Assembly: GCA_003153555.1 (NCBI GenBank)
Contig: PLZS01000060.1
Location: forward strand, 146,899 to 210,898
Reading direction: 5' to 3'
From: Candidatus Melainabacteria bacterium
GTDB lineage: Bacteria > Cyanobacteriota > Vampirovibrionia > Obscuribacterales > Obscuribacteraceae
DNA length: 64,000 nucleotides
This document shows, in pieces, positions 1 to 8,852 of the stretch. The notes beneath the pieces were generated by a model that made no database searches, had not been told where the DNA came from, and saw nothing but the letters and a program-made list of their open reading frames with translations. The position numbers and the translations under genes were made by a program. Each line of letters begins with the position of its first letter. Positions within the stretch are counted from its first letter, which is position 1.

Positions 1-1036
1 TCAGAGTTTGCAAGGTGGATTCGAGCGCTTGCAATTTCTTGTCAAAGCCTTTCAAGTCGTTCATCAAAGTTCTGTCCAAATCAGCCTTGACTTGCTCAAA
101 CTGAACTTCGAGTTCATTTTGCGTTCTTTCGACAAGTGTTTTCGCTTTCTCATTTTGAACTTCTGCAGCGCTGGAAGCCTTGACGGTTAGTTGCTCCATC
201 TGAACAGACAGGTCTGCGCTTAACTTACGCATTGCTTTCCCATGTTCAGCAATCGTCTCTTGAACAAACTTCTGTTGTGCCGAAATTTTTGCAGCAAAGC
301 CTGTCGTAATGTTTTCTGCCTGGATTTTGAGAAGGCGATCGACTTCACTTTGAGAGTATGTTGAGTATTTCCAAGAATCTGAGTTGACCTGCACGTTTAC
401 ATCTTTTACGGCAGCGGCAGAAACTACTGGGCTCGTTGAGGGCGATACTGGGGACATGTTTTCTCCAATTTCTATCGGTTCCAGGGATACATTTCCGTGA
501 GAGACTAAAAATGTGGAAAAGCTTTCGGCTGGAAGCTTTTCCGCGTAGGCTTGATCGACTAATAGAGTTGCCGTTTCTGCTTTGAAGTTGACGCGAATGA
601 CGAGAGTCTCGAAATCTTCTTCCAAAATGTTCAATTCGTCGCAGATGACTGCAATCGATTTGGGTGTCAGGGAACTTGCTTGGTAGCTAGTTTTTAAAAT
701 GGACTTTTGCACATCGGCCGATCTACCTAAATCGTTGCTGATCCATTGCCCACGTGTATAGCGCACGGCGATGTCTGCAGGTCTACTGTTTTTCGAAATT
801 TCAAGTGTGAAGGACGCGCTGCTCGAGACGATATCCAAGTAAGCAGTGTTTATCAATTCGGATTCAAAACGAGCGGTGAAGCCGGCCGCTTCTGAAATGT
901 TTTTGATGCTTGCAGTGCTCAGTTTGTAGACGCGGCCTCGCACGGAAGCGCATGGCATGCGGTCAAAGGTGCCTGCTTCCGGAATCCAAACTTTGTCGGC
1001 TGAGACTGATTGAGCGTGTTCTAATTGTATTACCAT
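1..1036 (-). CDS. Coiled-coil protein of unknown function (3' end cut by window)
   Basis: An open frame runs from ATG 1036 to the window edge without a stop, giving at least 345 residues. It begins MVIQLEHAQSVSADKVWIPE. The first ~190 residues look globular. Residues ~195-225 are low-complexity (Pro/Ser/Val/Ala). The rest is Glu/Lys/Gln-rich with heptad-like spacing and should form a coiled coil. There is no signal peptide or membrane segment. I do not recognise the family; a scaffold or filament-type cytoplasmic protein would fit, but that is inference. The Ala/Lys/Glu composition and long open frame support real coding. Confidence 0.75.
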   Translation of the reverse strand, partial: MVIQLEHAQSVSADKVWIPEAGTFDRMPCASVRGRVYKLSTASIKNISEAAGFTARFESELINTAYLDIVSSSASFTLEISKNSRPADIAVRYTRGQWISNDLGRSADVQKSILKTSYQASSLTPKSIAVICDELNILEEDFETLVIRVNFKAETATLLVDQAYAEKLPAESFSTFLVSHGNVSLEPIEIGENMSPVSPSTSPVVSAAAVKDVNVQVNSDSWKYSTYSQSEVDRLLKIQAENITTGFAAKISAQQKFVQETIAEHGKAMRKLSADLSVQMEQLTVKASSAAEVQNEKAKTLVERTQNELEVQFEQVKADLDRTLMNDLKGFDKKLQALESTLQTL

Positions 1037-1384
1037 GCCTACTCTCTACAGATGTTTTGACACTAGGCTGCGGAGCCGTGTCTTCCTCGCCTTTTTCACC
1101 AGTTTACGAGTTATTCAACAGTATCCCATCTTGTATAACTTGCCAATGGGCGTGCGTCTAATTCCTCTCTAATGTTGTCAAGCCGTCGCTGGCACTGGCT
1201 TGACGCTTATGGTCGGATATTAGAGTGCGTTCAGAAATGGACTGGAAGAAATTTCGCTTCTCATCGAAGCGGTTGACTATTGAGTTTAGCTGTTACTTGT
1301 AGTCTCTTCCGTCGTGAGCATTGTTAGAGTTTGAACAGTCCTAATTTTGGTTCAATATTGTCGGTTCAATTTATCTCAAGTAGT
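1037..1384. other. Intergenic stretch with one perfect hairpin
   Basis: No gene is supported here. It holds the upstream region of the coiled-coil gene and the downstream region of the TPR gene. The dyad GTCAAGCC (1177-1184) / GGCTTGAC (1197-1204) has 8-bp perfect arms and a 12-nt loop. It has no adjoining T-run, so I do not call it an intrinsic terminator. A short plus-strand frame at 910-1161 overlaps the coiled-coil gene and is not convincing. Confidence 0.5.
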
Positions 1385-2656
1385 TTAGAAGCCGGTCTCG
1401 GAAGGTGGTGGCATCGACGGTGCTTGCTGCGGCTGTACTGGGGTATCAGCTTTAGGTGCAGACGCTTTATCAATGTCGGAAAATATTGAAGAAATCTGTT
1501 GATTGGGAAAGTGTTTTTTGTATTCGCGAATGCATTGAGCCGCGGCTTCTTTCTTGCCACTCAAAGACAGGGCGCGCCCCAAGTAGAGAAAGTCGATATG
1601 ACTGTTTACGCAGGCAGATGTAACATTGTTAAACTGCTTGACGGCACCTGCATAATCTCCTGCCGCCAAATCTAGCAGACCCACTTGTCTGATCAAGTAA
1701 TAGTCTTTCGGTGCCGTCCCCAGCATTTGTTCTGCGCGTTCAAGCGCTGCATCAATTTTGCCCGACGCAGCTAGTGAGGCACGTTTCTTGTCTAATAATG
1801 GTAGATCCACCGATCGGGCATTGACGAAATTGCCACTATCGAAGTCATCAGCCAAGAAGGGATCCCAGTGGAAGTCGTGTTGTGCAGAAAATCCTATTTG
1901 AGTCATCGGTCTTTGCTGAAGAGGTTGTTTGACTTTACTGAGCTTTTTCAGTGCGGCGCGCATTTGCTCTTCATCGCCTCGAAGGAAACAAATTTCCGCT
2001 AAAAGAGAAGTCACAGGCGCATATGTTTGTAGAGTTTCGGCATGTTGCGCGGCTGCATATGCGCTTTCTAAATCACCATCCAAATAAGCGACTTGTGCCA
2101 TGCCTTGATAAGCGGGTTGGCAATTGGGATTGCACACGATTGCCTGCTTGAACTGCTTTTTCGCTTTGTCGAAATCGCCGAGCCGCATGTAAACGTAGCC
2201 TAGGTCAATATGCGCGGCACAAAAATTTGGATTCTGGCGCAGCAATGTCGTCAGTGCGCGTTCAGACGCGGCGTAGCTGTGCCCAAGATATTGGCTTATT
2301 CCTGTGCTCAAGATAGTTTCGGTTGATTTGGGATCGAGCTGATACGCTTTTGCAAGCGCTTCAAGAGCTTCGGCATATCTTTGTTTTAAATCGAGCGCTA
2401 GTCCCAGCGTCGTGAATGGCACTGGATCCGTTGGATCGGCTGCAGTCGCACTGACCAGAGCAGCAAGAGCTTGATCGATCCATCCCTTCAGTGCCGGTCC
2501 CTTATTCAATATTGTTAAAGCGCGTGAGTTGGCATTTTCCGCCCGTTCTCTTGCATGCATGTCCCAATTGTGACTCTGACCATGCGCAAGTGGCGCTGCC
2601 AAAATGGCTATAGCGATTGTTGTCAGGGCGGTTTGTCGTTTTTTCTGGTTAAGCAT
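1385..2656 (-). CDS. Secreted tetratricopeptide-repeat protein
   Basis: This 423-residue protein starts with a signal peptide: basic MLNQKKRQ, then a hydrophobic stretch ending in PLAHGQS (cleavage near residue 27). Several TPR units follow, seen as repeated pairs such as PVPFTTLGLALDLKQRYAEA, CAAHIDLGYVYMRLGDFDKA and PAYQGMAQVAYLDGDLESA, with a second block near residues 295-385. The tail is Pro/Gln-rich. TPR arrays are binding scaffolds, so it probably acts in the periplasm or at the envelope; the partner is unknown. The start codon lies in a 20-bp tandem duplication (2654-2693) and no Shine-Dalgarno is visible before it. Confidence 0.85.
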   Translation of the reverse strand: MLNQKKRQTALTTIAIAILAAPLAHGQSHNWDMHARERAENANSRALTILNKGPALKGWIDQALAALVSATAADPTDPVPFTTLGLALDLKQRYAEALEALAKAYQLDPKSTETILSTGISQYLGHSYAASERALTTLLRQNPNFCAAHIDLGYVYMRLGDFDKAKKQFKQAIVCNPNCQPAYQGMAQVAYLDGDLESAYAAAQHAETLQTYAPVTSLLAEICFLRGDEEQMRAALKKLSKVKQPLQQRPMTQIGFSAQHDFHWDPFLADDFDSGNFVNARSVDLPLLDKKRASLAASGKIDAALERAEQMLGTAPKDYYLIRQVGLLDLAAGDYAGAVKQFNNVTSACVNSHIDFLYLGRALSLSGKKEAAAQCIREYKKHFPNQQISSIFSDIDKASAPKADTPVQPQQAPSMPPPSETGF

Positions 2657-2693
2657 ATGGTACTAGGGATGGTCATATGGTACTAGGGATGGT
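2654..2693. repeat. 20-bp perfect tandem duplication over a start codon
   Basis: CATATGGTACTAGGGATGGT occurs at 2654-2673 and again at 2674-2693. The first copy contains the TPR gene's start codon (minus strand, 2656). The second copy places another ATG 20 nt upstream in a different frame. The duplication therefore changes the leader of the TPR gene. Confidence 0.95.
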
Positions 2694-2710
2694 GCGGAAC
2701 TAGACTAGAA

Positions 2711-3388
2711 CTAGAATAAGAATACTGGTCGATCTGGCAGTCTTTCAAACTCACCTTCTGAGAAATTATATAGACGTGCCGGTCGAAATGACGTCTCTTG
2801 TGAGGTTTCGTCGAGCTCTTGCAGCACACCTGTGTTGAGAAACTTCTTGCGGAAGTTGCGGTTGTCTACCGAACGACCAAGAACTGCTTCATACACCATC
2901 TGCAAATCTCTCAAAGTGAATTTCTCTGGAATCAGCATGAATGCCGCTGGTGAATACTCGATTTTATAGCGCAGTCTTTTGCGTGCATACGAAATTATAT
3001 CCGCATGGTCAAAAGCTAGCTCTGGCAATTGATTTACCGGCCACCAGGCGACACCGCTAGCGTCAGAGCTAGCTTTCAATTCCAATTCTTCTTGCCTTAA
3101 CAATGCCAGATAAGCGACGGTAACGGTACGTCCGCGTGGATCGCGACCTTTTTCGCCAAAGGAATAGAGCTGCTCCAGGTAAACATCGCCGACGTTGGTT
3201 TCTTCAAGTAACTCTCTAGCCGCCGCTTCATCCAGCGTTTTATCTGTGTCCGCTATAAAACCGCCGGGTAAAGCCCAGGAACTTTTGAAAGGATCGAATT
3301 TCCGTTTAATCAGCAGAACTTCGAGTGCTCCCTGCTCGATTGCTAATGCCACGGTGTCGACGGTGACTCTAACGGTTTCAGTTGACAT
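2711..3388 (-). CDS. Nudix-domain transcriptional regulator, NrtR-like
   Basis: The product is 225 residues from ATG 3388 (MSTETVRVTVDTVALAI). The N-terminal Nudix fold carries WALPGGF and REL.EET, but the Nudix box has an extra residue and Lys where the first catalytic Glu is expected. It may therefore bind ADP-ribose rather than hydrolyse it. The C-terminal ~75 residues (KFTLRDLQMVYEAVLGR.. NFRKKFL) are the winged-helix domain typical of NrtR, a repressor of NAD metabolism genes. An upstream in-frame start at 3457 would add 23 residues, but it would place a dyad (3429-3447) inside the coding region, so I prefer 3388. No NAD gene is visible nearby; its target is unknown. Confidence 0.85.
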   Translation of the reverse strand: MSTETVRVTVDTVALAIEQGALEVLLIKRKFDPFKSSWALPGGFIADTDKTLDEAAARELLEETNVGDVYLEQLYSFGEKGRDPRGRTVTVAYLALLRQEELELKASSDASGVAWWPVNQLPELAFDHADIISYARKRLRYKIEYSPAAFMLIPEKFTLRDLQMVYEAVLGRSVDNRNFRKKFLNTGVLQELDETSQETSFRPARLYNFSEGEFERLPDRPVFLF

Positions 3389-3428
3389 GAATAGCGAAGA
3401 GCCTGCCTGTTGTCTGCTTTTGAATAGT

Positions 3429-3447
3429 AAACGTAGTATACACGTTT
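3429..3447 (-). promoter_or_regulatory. Candidate NrtR autoregulatory operator
   Basis: AAACGT (3429-3434) and ACGTTT (3442-3447) form 6-bp perfect inverted arms around a 7-bp spacer. The site is about 40 bp upstream of the preferred start of the NrtR-like gene, where an autoregulatory repressor site would sit. The functional assignment is inference. Confidence 0.4.
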
Positions 3448-3462
3448 CCTGAATCAAGGCGC

Positions 3463-4449
3463 TCAGTTTGACGAGAGAACAAAGTCAAGCGCTGCGCTGT
3501 AAGTAGGAATGGGTGGTGCTTCGTGATGTATGTCGAGTTTGACCAGTTTGCTGGGGATATGAGCCTTTTCCAGGCTCTCTACCATCTCTTGCTGTAAATT
3601 TGTGGGCACAACTGTGTCTCTCAGGGCTGAGACGATAGCGAACTTAACGCCTCTGGGCAGCGCATTTAGATGCGTCAAAAAACTTCTCGATGAGTAAGCC
3701 TCTGGCTTTTGTTCTGGCGTCCCTCCAAAGGAGACAATCATCGCGTTCTGAACCGATTGCATTTTCGATTGATGATAGAGCGCGGCAAGATCACCTGCAC
3801 CCTCGACGCTAATCACTCCAACAATTTTCTCTTTGATGTCAGGCGGGGCGATAGTGGCGTAAGTCGGCGCAATCGAACCGCCCATGGAGGTGCCCATCAT
3901 GACAATTTTAGTGACCGGATATTCCTGACACATTTCCCGTATGTTTTGAGTAATGTCCGACATTGCAGCGTCATTTCCCCAGGATGCTGGAGCGCGATAA
4001 TTGCACGATAATAAAACCGTGGTTTTGCGACTGGCTATTGCTTCGGCCAAGCTTTTGCCTTCTCCGGTTTCGAAGGGTTCTAAAAATGTGGAACTCTGTC
4101 CATGCAAGTACACGACAAGAGTGACTGCATCCGTCGATGTTTGCAAAAACGGTGGTGCCACTGCGAATGAATCTGGCACTCCATCAAAATGACTGATAAA
4201 CATTCTGCGCGAGAGAATGTCCGAGGAGTTCAGCTGGTTCGTTTCGGCTTTTACAATTTCAATATTGGTCGCTTGTTTTTTGAGATTTCGCTTTAGCGTT
4301 TTGACGTGCGATTGTGCGCTCAGAAACAGGATGAAGAACGTCACACCAGCAGCGTTTAGCAAACATGACACAACTAACATCGCTATCAACGTCCGTTTTT
4401 TCAAAATGCTCGATTCCTCTCGTTTGTGGAAGATGTCGTTGCCAGCCAT
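3463..4449 (-). CDS. Membrane-anchored alpha/beta hydrolase
   Basis: This 328-residue protein has one N-terminal transmembrane segment (about residues 19-44, LIAMLVVSCLLNAAGVTFFI), then a short coiled coil and an alpha/beta-hydrolase domain. Visible landmarks are the strand VTLVVYLHG, the nucleophile elbow GTSMGG, a likely acid in SALRDTVVP and a likely catalytic His in LDIHHEAPP. The domain would face the periplasm. The substrate cannot be told; esterase or peptidase-like activity is possible. It ends about 75 bp before the NrtR-like start and runs divergently from the AI-2E-family gene. Confidence 0.8.
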   Translation of the reverse strand: MAGNDIFHKREESSILKKRTLIAMLVVSCLLNAAGVTFFILFLSAQSHVKTLKRNLKKQATNIEIVKAETNQLNSSDILSRRMFISHFDGVPDSFAVAPPFLQTSTDAVTLVVYLHGQSSTFLEPFETGEGKSLAEAIASRKTTVLLSCNYRAPASWGNDAAMSDITQNIREMCQEYPVTKIVMMGTSMGGSIAPTYATIAPPDIKEKIVGVISVEGAGDLAALYHQSKMQSVQNAMIVSFGGTPEQKPEAYSSRSFLTHLNALPRGVKFAIVSALRDTVVPTNLQQEMVESLEKAHIPSKLVKLDIHHEAPPIPTYSAALDFVLSSN

Positions 4450-4685
4450 GGTTCTATTGCGAATGTAGGCTTGGTAAATACTATAGTGAGCTGACGCAGA
4501 TGGAACTTGGTTCGGAAGTTGCTTTGCTTGAAGTTACTTTGGGCAGTGTGCCGTTGGAGAGTGCATAAACACCGATTACTATTGTAGCCACAGGAAGCAT
4601 AGGGCTCTGCTGAAGTCTGGCAAGATCTTCGAAATAAGCTAGACTATCTGAAACAGATTCGAAACTCGTTGATCGCAGGTTATTG

Positions 4686-5969
4686 ATGACATCTGAGAAT
4701 AACAAAAAAGAATCCCAAGGCCTATCTACCGATAAGCTTTTGCTCGCCCAGAGGCAGCTAACCGTTCTGGTACTAGCCATGGTGGCGCTGGTAATCTTTT
4801 TGCAAATTGGCGGCTTCTTTGCAGATATCTTTCGAATTTTAGGGTTTTCGATTCTGTTTTCCTATTTGTTCATTAATGTTGTGGACTGGTTGGAGAAAGT
4901 TATAAGAAACCGAGCGGGGGCAATTCTGATTGTCTATCTGATCCTTGGCGTTATCACCATACTTGGTATCATTCTTCTGGTTCCAGCGATCATTTTTCAG
5001 GTCTCGCAACTGCTCGATACCACTTTCAATCAGTTACCTCAGTGGCTGAATTTTCTCGTTAAAGCGCTTGAGCCTCTTGAGGCTCGTCTTCACGCCGCGC
5101 AAATTCAGGTGCGAGCAATCGATATTTTGACCACCGTCGTAACCAGCGTTCCAAAGCCTGATCCAGCGCAATTGATTGCCCGTATGACCGACGTGGCAAT
5201 GTCAACGATGACCTGGCTTTTCTATGGTTTGAGTATTGTTGTCGTCTCCTTTTATTTCCTCTTGGACGGTCACAACATCAAAGAATCGATCATTAAGCTC
5301 TTTCCGAAAAAGCATTACCCATTTTTAGAAGTTTTGGCCACTGATCTGGACGTAGGGTTGCAAGCGTTTTTCCGGGGACAAATTGTGCTTGGACTTTTGT
5401 TTGGCGCATTTATGATTGCTGTGTATATGGTGCTCGGGGTTCACTATGCCTTGTTGCTTGGACTCTTTTTGGGTGTTTGGGAAATCGTGCCGGTGATTGG
5501 ACCGACAATTGGATTTATTCCAACGATTTTTTCAGTTGCAATTGACGGCGTTGATAACTTGCCGTTGAATAGAATTTCGCAGGTCATTGTGGTCGCTCTT
5601 GTTTTCAATCTTGTTCAATGGTTGAAGGACAATATTGTCGCACCAAGATATATCGGCAACGTGATTGGACTTCATCCCGTGATGATTTTCATCGCCATTA
5701 TGATCGGCGCCAGACTAGATGGCATGTTAGGTGTGATCTACAGTTTGCCCGCGGCATGTCTGATTAATGTTTTTATTACGCATCTTGCTGCAAGGTCGTC
5801 GGCGCTGCAAAAATTAGAAACTATTGGTGATCAAGCGCCAATCGCTGAAGTAACAGACAAGCCCGCTATAGATAATTCTGCAGCCACAAACTCCGGATCC
5901 GTTCAGTCTGGAGTCGATAATTCTGCAACGGATAAGTCCGACGGCTCAAGCACTCAAAAAAACAGCTAA
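4686..5969 (+). CDS. AI-2E family transporter (PF01594 type)
   Basis: The 427-residue membrane protein has two early helices (residues ~25-70), a pair near 80-110, an amphipathic middle region (WLNFLVKALEPLEARL) and a block of C-terminal helices including LLLGLFLGVWEIVPVIGPTIGFIPT. This pattern and the Pro-Gly-rich motif are typical of the AI-2E/YdiK/PerM family, which exports small molecules or works in Na+/H+ exchange. The substrate cannot be inferred. The last ~55 residues are an Asn/Ser/Asp-rich polar tail. A TTG at 4683 is also in frame; I chose ATG 4686 because CAGG lies about 9 nt before it. Confidence 0.9.
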   Translation: MTSENNKKESQGLSTDKLLLAQRQLTVLVLAMVALVIFLQIGGFFADIFRILGFSILFSYLFINVVDWLEKVIRNRAGAILIVYLILGVITILGIILLVPAIIFQVSQLLDTTFNQLPQWLNFLVKALEPLEARLHAAQIQVRAIDILTTVVTSVPKPDPAQLIARMTDVAMSTMTWLFYGLSIVVVSFYFLLDGHNIKESIIKLFPKKHYPFLEVLATDLDVGLQAFFRGQIVLGLLFGAFMIAVYMVLGVHYALLLGLFLGVWEIVPVIGPTIGFIPTIFSVAIDGVDNLPLNRISQVIVVALVFNLVQWLKDNIVAPRYIGNVIGLHPVMIFIAIMIGARLDGMLGVIYSLPAACLINVFITHLAARSSALQKLETIGDQAPIAEVTDKPAIDNSAATNSGSVQSGVDNSATDKSDGSSTQKNS

Positions 5970-5990
5970 ACCGTTCAGTTTTTTATGATG

Positions 5991-6410
5991 CTACGGAGCC
6001 GGATTGTTGCGGAAGACCCAGAATTTTTGCCCAATGTAATTGATGATTGTGCTGACACCAGTTGCCATCAACCAACCAAGCTGAAAGGTGTATGGGTTTA
6101 AGGCTGGTGATAATTCCGGTATGGCCACAATGACTAGCTTATTGACTGCGATGTTGGTGAGAAAGGTGCTCGTGTAGAGACCTATAAATTTGGATATCTC
6201 AGTCCAGGAGTGCTTTTCGGTCTTAAATGTCCAAAATTTATTCAAGAGATAAGCGACGCAACATGCGCATAGAAACGATGCGGCTTTAGCTGGTGACGGA
6301 CCAATTGGTCCTAGCAGCAGCCAATACGTTGCCAAGTCTGCGCCAACTGCGGTGAATCCGGCGATGAGATAGCGGGCGAACTCGGCTTTTTCAGTATGTG
6401 ATACGTTGAT
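5991..6410 (-). CDS. GtrA family membrane protein with non-canonical start
   Basis: GtrA proteins are four-helix membrane proteins that often help flip lipid-linked sugars. The conserved first helix (EFARYLIAGFTAVGADLATY) lies in frame upstream of the first TTG (6335). No ATG, GTG or TTG exists between it and the in-frame TAG. The best start is ATC at 6410, preceded by AAAGG at 8-nt spacing, giving 139 residues, normal for the family. Starting at TTG 6335 would delete the first helix (114 residues). Either a rare ATC start, a start-codon mutation or a sequencing error is present. KFWTFK and QKFWVFRNN are further family motifs. Confidence 0.8.
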   Translation of the reverse strand: MNVSHTEKAEFARYLIAGFTAVGADLATYWLLLGPIGPSPAKAASFLCACCVAYLLNKFWTFKTEKHSWTEISKFIGLYTSTFLTNIAVNKLVIVAIPELSPALNPYTFQLGWLMATGVSTIINYIGQKFWVFRNNPAP

Positions 6411-6536
6411 TCCCTAAACCTTTCTTAGCACTAAGATAATATCCTAAACCATGAGGCGTAAGAAACTATCTAAACAAACAGCATCGCCATGCTCTTGCGA
6501 ACATGACGACCTGCCTTCAGCAAAACTGTTTGAAAT

Positions 6537-7406
6537 TTACACGTACGTCGCCTGTGGTGCGTTGGTGGTGACGGCATTATCGATAGGCACTGCGTTATTG
6601 TCACTTTGATCTTGCATGTTCATCAAATACGAATGACGGAAGTGACTTCTCCGGTGATCGTGTTGGAGTGCCCATCCTAGTTTAAATTCGGGGGTGTTAA
6701 TTTCATTGACGGCATGATTGCCAATGCGGTCCAATGTTTTATTAGGATCTGCGTTGTCGACTTTGTCGCCAATGTAGATTTCGCCATCTGGTCCATGCAT
6801 AACTTTACGAACTGCGGTCGCGTCCGTCGCTGGATCAATTTCTACTGCCGTATGACCTTGATCTTTGGATACATAGATTTTGCCGTCATCTGTCAATTTG
6901 ACGCCGACTTCAGAGTTTGCATCTTTAAGTTCATGGTTCTGTTCTTGCACGAATGCTTTCAACTTCTCTGGGTCGTCTTTGTACTTTTCATAAACTGCAG
7001 CTAGTCCCGCGGAGTCACAAGTGAGAAGCGCATGATTAGCATCTTTCAAATTCTGTTTATCTGCATCCGCAATCAGTCCATTTATTCCAGAATCGAGTTT
7101 TGTCTCTGCCTTGTTTTCTTGTTGATCTGACGGTTTGACCGAATCAGGATTCAGCCGACGGTCCCAGTCTCCACCGTTTGGAAGCGGCCAGAAGTGCGGA
7201 ATTTCGAAATCTTTGCCATCACCTAAAGGAGGGTTTCTCTGGAAATCTTTCGGGAAGGATTGGTAGCCTGTGCCAGATGCATTAATGTCGTAGGCGGAGT
7301 TGTACAAAGCCATTCTGTGATCTTGTCCGGCACCGCCCGGATCCATGTTCAAGTTGTCTCGCATTATGCGTGGGTCTTTAGGAGCAAGTTCTGGTTGAGC
7401 CGTCAT
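6537..7406 (-). CDS. Hypothetical soluble protein
   Basis: The product is 289 residues from ATG 7406. GGAGG sits 7 nt before this ATG, so I reject the longer TTG start at 7436. The protein is hydrophilic, without signal peptide or membrane helix. Residues ~1-95 are Pro/Gly/Asn/Asp-rich. Residues ~105-160 are helical and Lys/Asp/Asn-rich. Residues ~165-225 have alternating beta-like segments (VGVKLTDDGKIYVSKDQG, EIYIGDKV). I recognise no family. The strong ribosome binding site and length support a real gene. Confidence 0.75.
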   Translation of the reverse strand: MTAQPELAPKDPRIMRDNLNMDPGGAGQDHRMALYNSAYDINASGTGYQSFPKDFQRNPPLGDGKDFEIPHFWPLPNGGDWDRRLNPDSVKPSDQQENKAETKLDSGINGLIADADKQNLKDANHALLTCDSAGLAAVYEKYKDDPEKLKAFVQEQNHELKDANSEVGVKLTDDGKIYVSKDQGHTAVEIDPATDATAVRKVMHGPDGEIYIGDKVDNADPNKTLDRIGNHAVNEINTPEFKLGWALQHDHRRSHFRHSYLMNMQDQSDNNAVPIDNAVTTNAPQATYV

Positions 7407-8051
7407 AAAGGAACCTCCAGAGCCGTGCGTGGACAATGAGTCGTCACGTACGATTCACTTTCGAATGAGCTGGTAAATTAGTTGGGCAAGAGGATGGACA
7501 GAGGACAGGCAAGCGAATGAGCAAGAGCGGTGCGCTCGACGTATGGTACGTATCGAGTCGGAATCTGTTCCGGTGAGTCAAATTAGAGGGGCAAGGAAAA
7601 CAGATTAGAGCGAATCACAAAAGTTGTCAGTGGGAGAAATACGAAACTCTCCTTAAATTGGTCTCATGTTGGTCTTTCCGATCCCTGAGCATCGTGAACA
7701 CTCGGATTGAATCAGGGTGAGCGTCTTGTCTAAGGCTTGTGTAATTGACTGTTTTAGTTGACACCCATACAAAAGTATGGTTGAATATAGACACTGAAAA
7801 AACCAAAAAGCGCGTAGAGAGGTACTAGTTTGCCTCGTTGACTCAGCACGTTATGTTTTAACGACCGCTGAGGGTGTTGCATTGGTTTAAAACTACGAGT
7901 GATGGCGGGTCCGTGTGGAATGGTGCAGTGATTGCTCCACTCCATACACCCCGCATTATGGAATGAAATACAATGTTGTGGTGCCATGGAGAAGCATCCA
8001 TAACGCTATTTGAATTTCGCTTAGTGGCGATTATATGTTGTGCGGGAATTT
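7407..8051. promoter_or_regulatory. Long regulatory region between unknown gene and imuA
   Basis: I see no convincing gene in these 645 bases; a 77-codon minus frame at 7754-7987 has no ribosome site or family signal. Several dyads are present: ACGTA-3-TACGT near 7549, CCATAC-AAAA-GTATGG at 7765-7780 and TCCATA-10-TATGGA at 7941-7962. CCATAC/GTATGG sequences also occur before dnaE2 (13951-13960). These are candidate damage-response operators, but the LexA site of this lineage is not known to me. Confidence 0.4.
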
Positions 8052-8852
8052 ATGAATCACCAAAATGTTGCCTTATTAAAAGAGCAGTTCGAGCAGCTAT
8101 TTCCCGGTAAGTGGTTAGTCGATTCACGCACTCATAAAAACATTCAGACCGGAATCCCGGAAATTGATTTTGGTATCCTTCATGGTTTGTCTAGAAAACG
8201 TATTACCGAGTGGACTGGGTCTTTCTCATCAGGCAAGACTAGCGTTTTACGCTCTATCGTCGCGCGCTGGTGTGCAGCTGATATGCAAGTGGTTTATGTA
8301 GATACTTTGGAGCGGTTACGTCCAGGAGACTGGGCTTTTGTCGAATCGGGATATGCTGGCGCGGCGCCATTAAATATGGTGCCAAGTTCTGTTAAACATC
8401 CGGGCAGATTTTGGGTGGTTAGGAATTTCAAAGGGTCTAAATTTGAACAAGATGCTTTGTGGTCTGCTGAGCAACTAATTCGTTCTTCTATGTTTGACGT
8501 TGTGATTTTTGATCTAGCGGGTAGCCTTTCCATTTCCAGCAAAATTTTTGCGCGATTGCAACGCAGTCTAGAACGATCACGAACAGCATTGATTCTTTTA
8601 AAAGATGAAGACAACACCAGCACGACAAATTCTTCATGGGGTTGCCAGTCCCGCTTTACTTTTGGATGGTCATCATCAAATGTCCATTGTGAAGTCGGTT
8701 TGTCTGGGGTGGTGTCAATTATTCCGGCAATAAAGACAGACCTTTGGAAAGAAGGAATGACAAAAAGTATAGAGGTGAATATCCAATCGCATGTCTCGAA
8801 TTGCTTGTTTACGCATCCCAAAATTCCAGATCGCCGTACATCAAAAACGTGA
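8052..8852 (+). CDS. imuA: ImuA-like RecA-fold protein of the mutasome
   Basis: ImuA, with ImuB and DnaE2, forms the damage-inducible translesion synthesis complex of many bacteria lacking Pol V. This 266-residue protein has a RecA-type core: Walker A GSFSSGKTS (about residue 58), QVVYVDTLE and a Walker B-like VVIFDLAG. The stop overlaps the start of imuB by 62 bp, which indicates translational coupling. I chose ATG 8052, preceded by CGGGA, over GTG 8040. The next-door imuB makes the assignment firm although the sequence is divergent. Confidence 0.85.
   Translation: MNHQNVALLKEQFEQLFPGKWLVDSRTHKNIQTGIPEIDFGILHGLSRKRITEWTGSFSSGKTSVLRSIVARWCAADMQVVYVDTLERLRPGDWAFVESGYAGAAPLNMVPSSVKHPGRFWVVRNFKGSKFEQDALWSAEQLIRSSMFDVVIFDLAGSLSISSKIFARLQRSLERSRTALILLKDEDNTSTTNSSWGCQSRFTFGWSSSNVHCEVGLSGVVSIIPAIKTDLWKEGMTKSIEVNIQSHVSNCLFTHPKIPDRRTSKT

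Noticed and set aside
6451..6609. Plus-strand 52-residue frame with a membrane helix-like C-terminus
   Set aside because: No ribosome site, and it overlaps the end of the well-supported minus gene at 6537.
7754..7987. 77-residue minus frame
   Set aside because: Composition is His/Gln/Pro/Ser-mixed with no ribosome site or family; it covers dyad-rich non-coding sequence.
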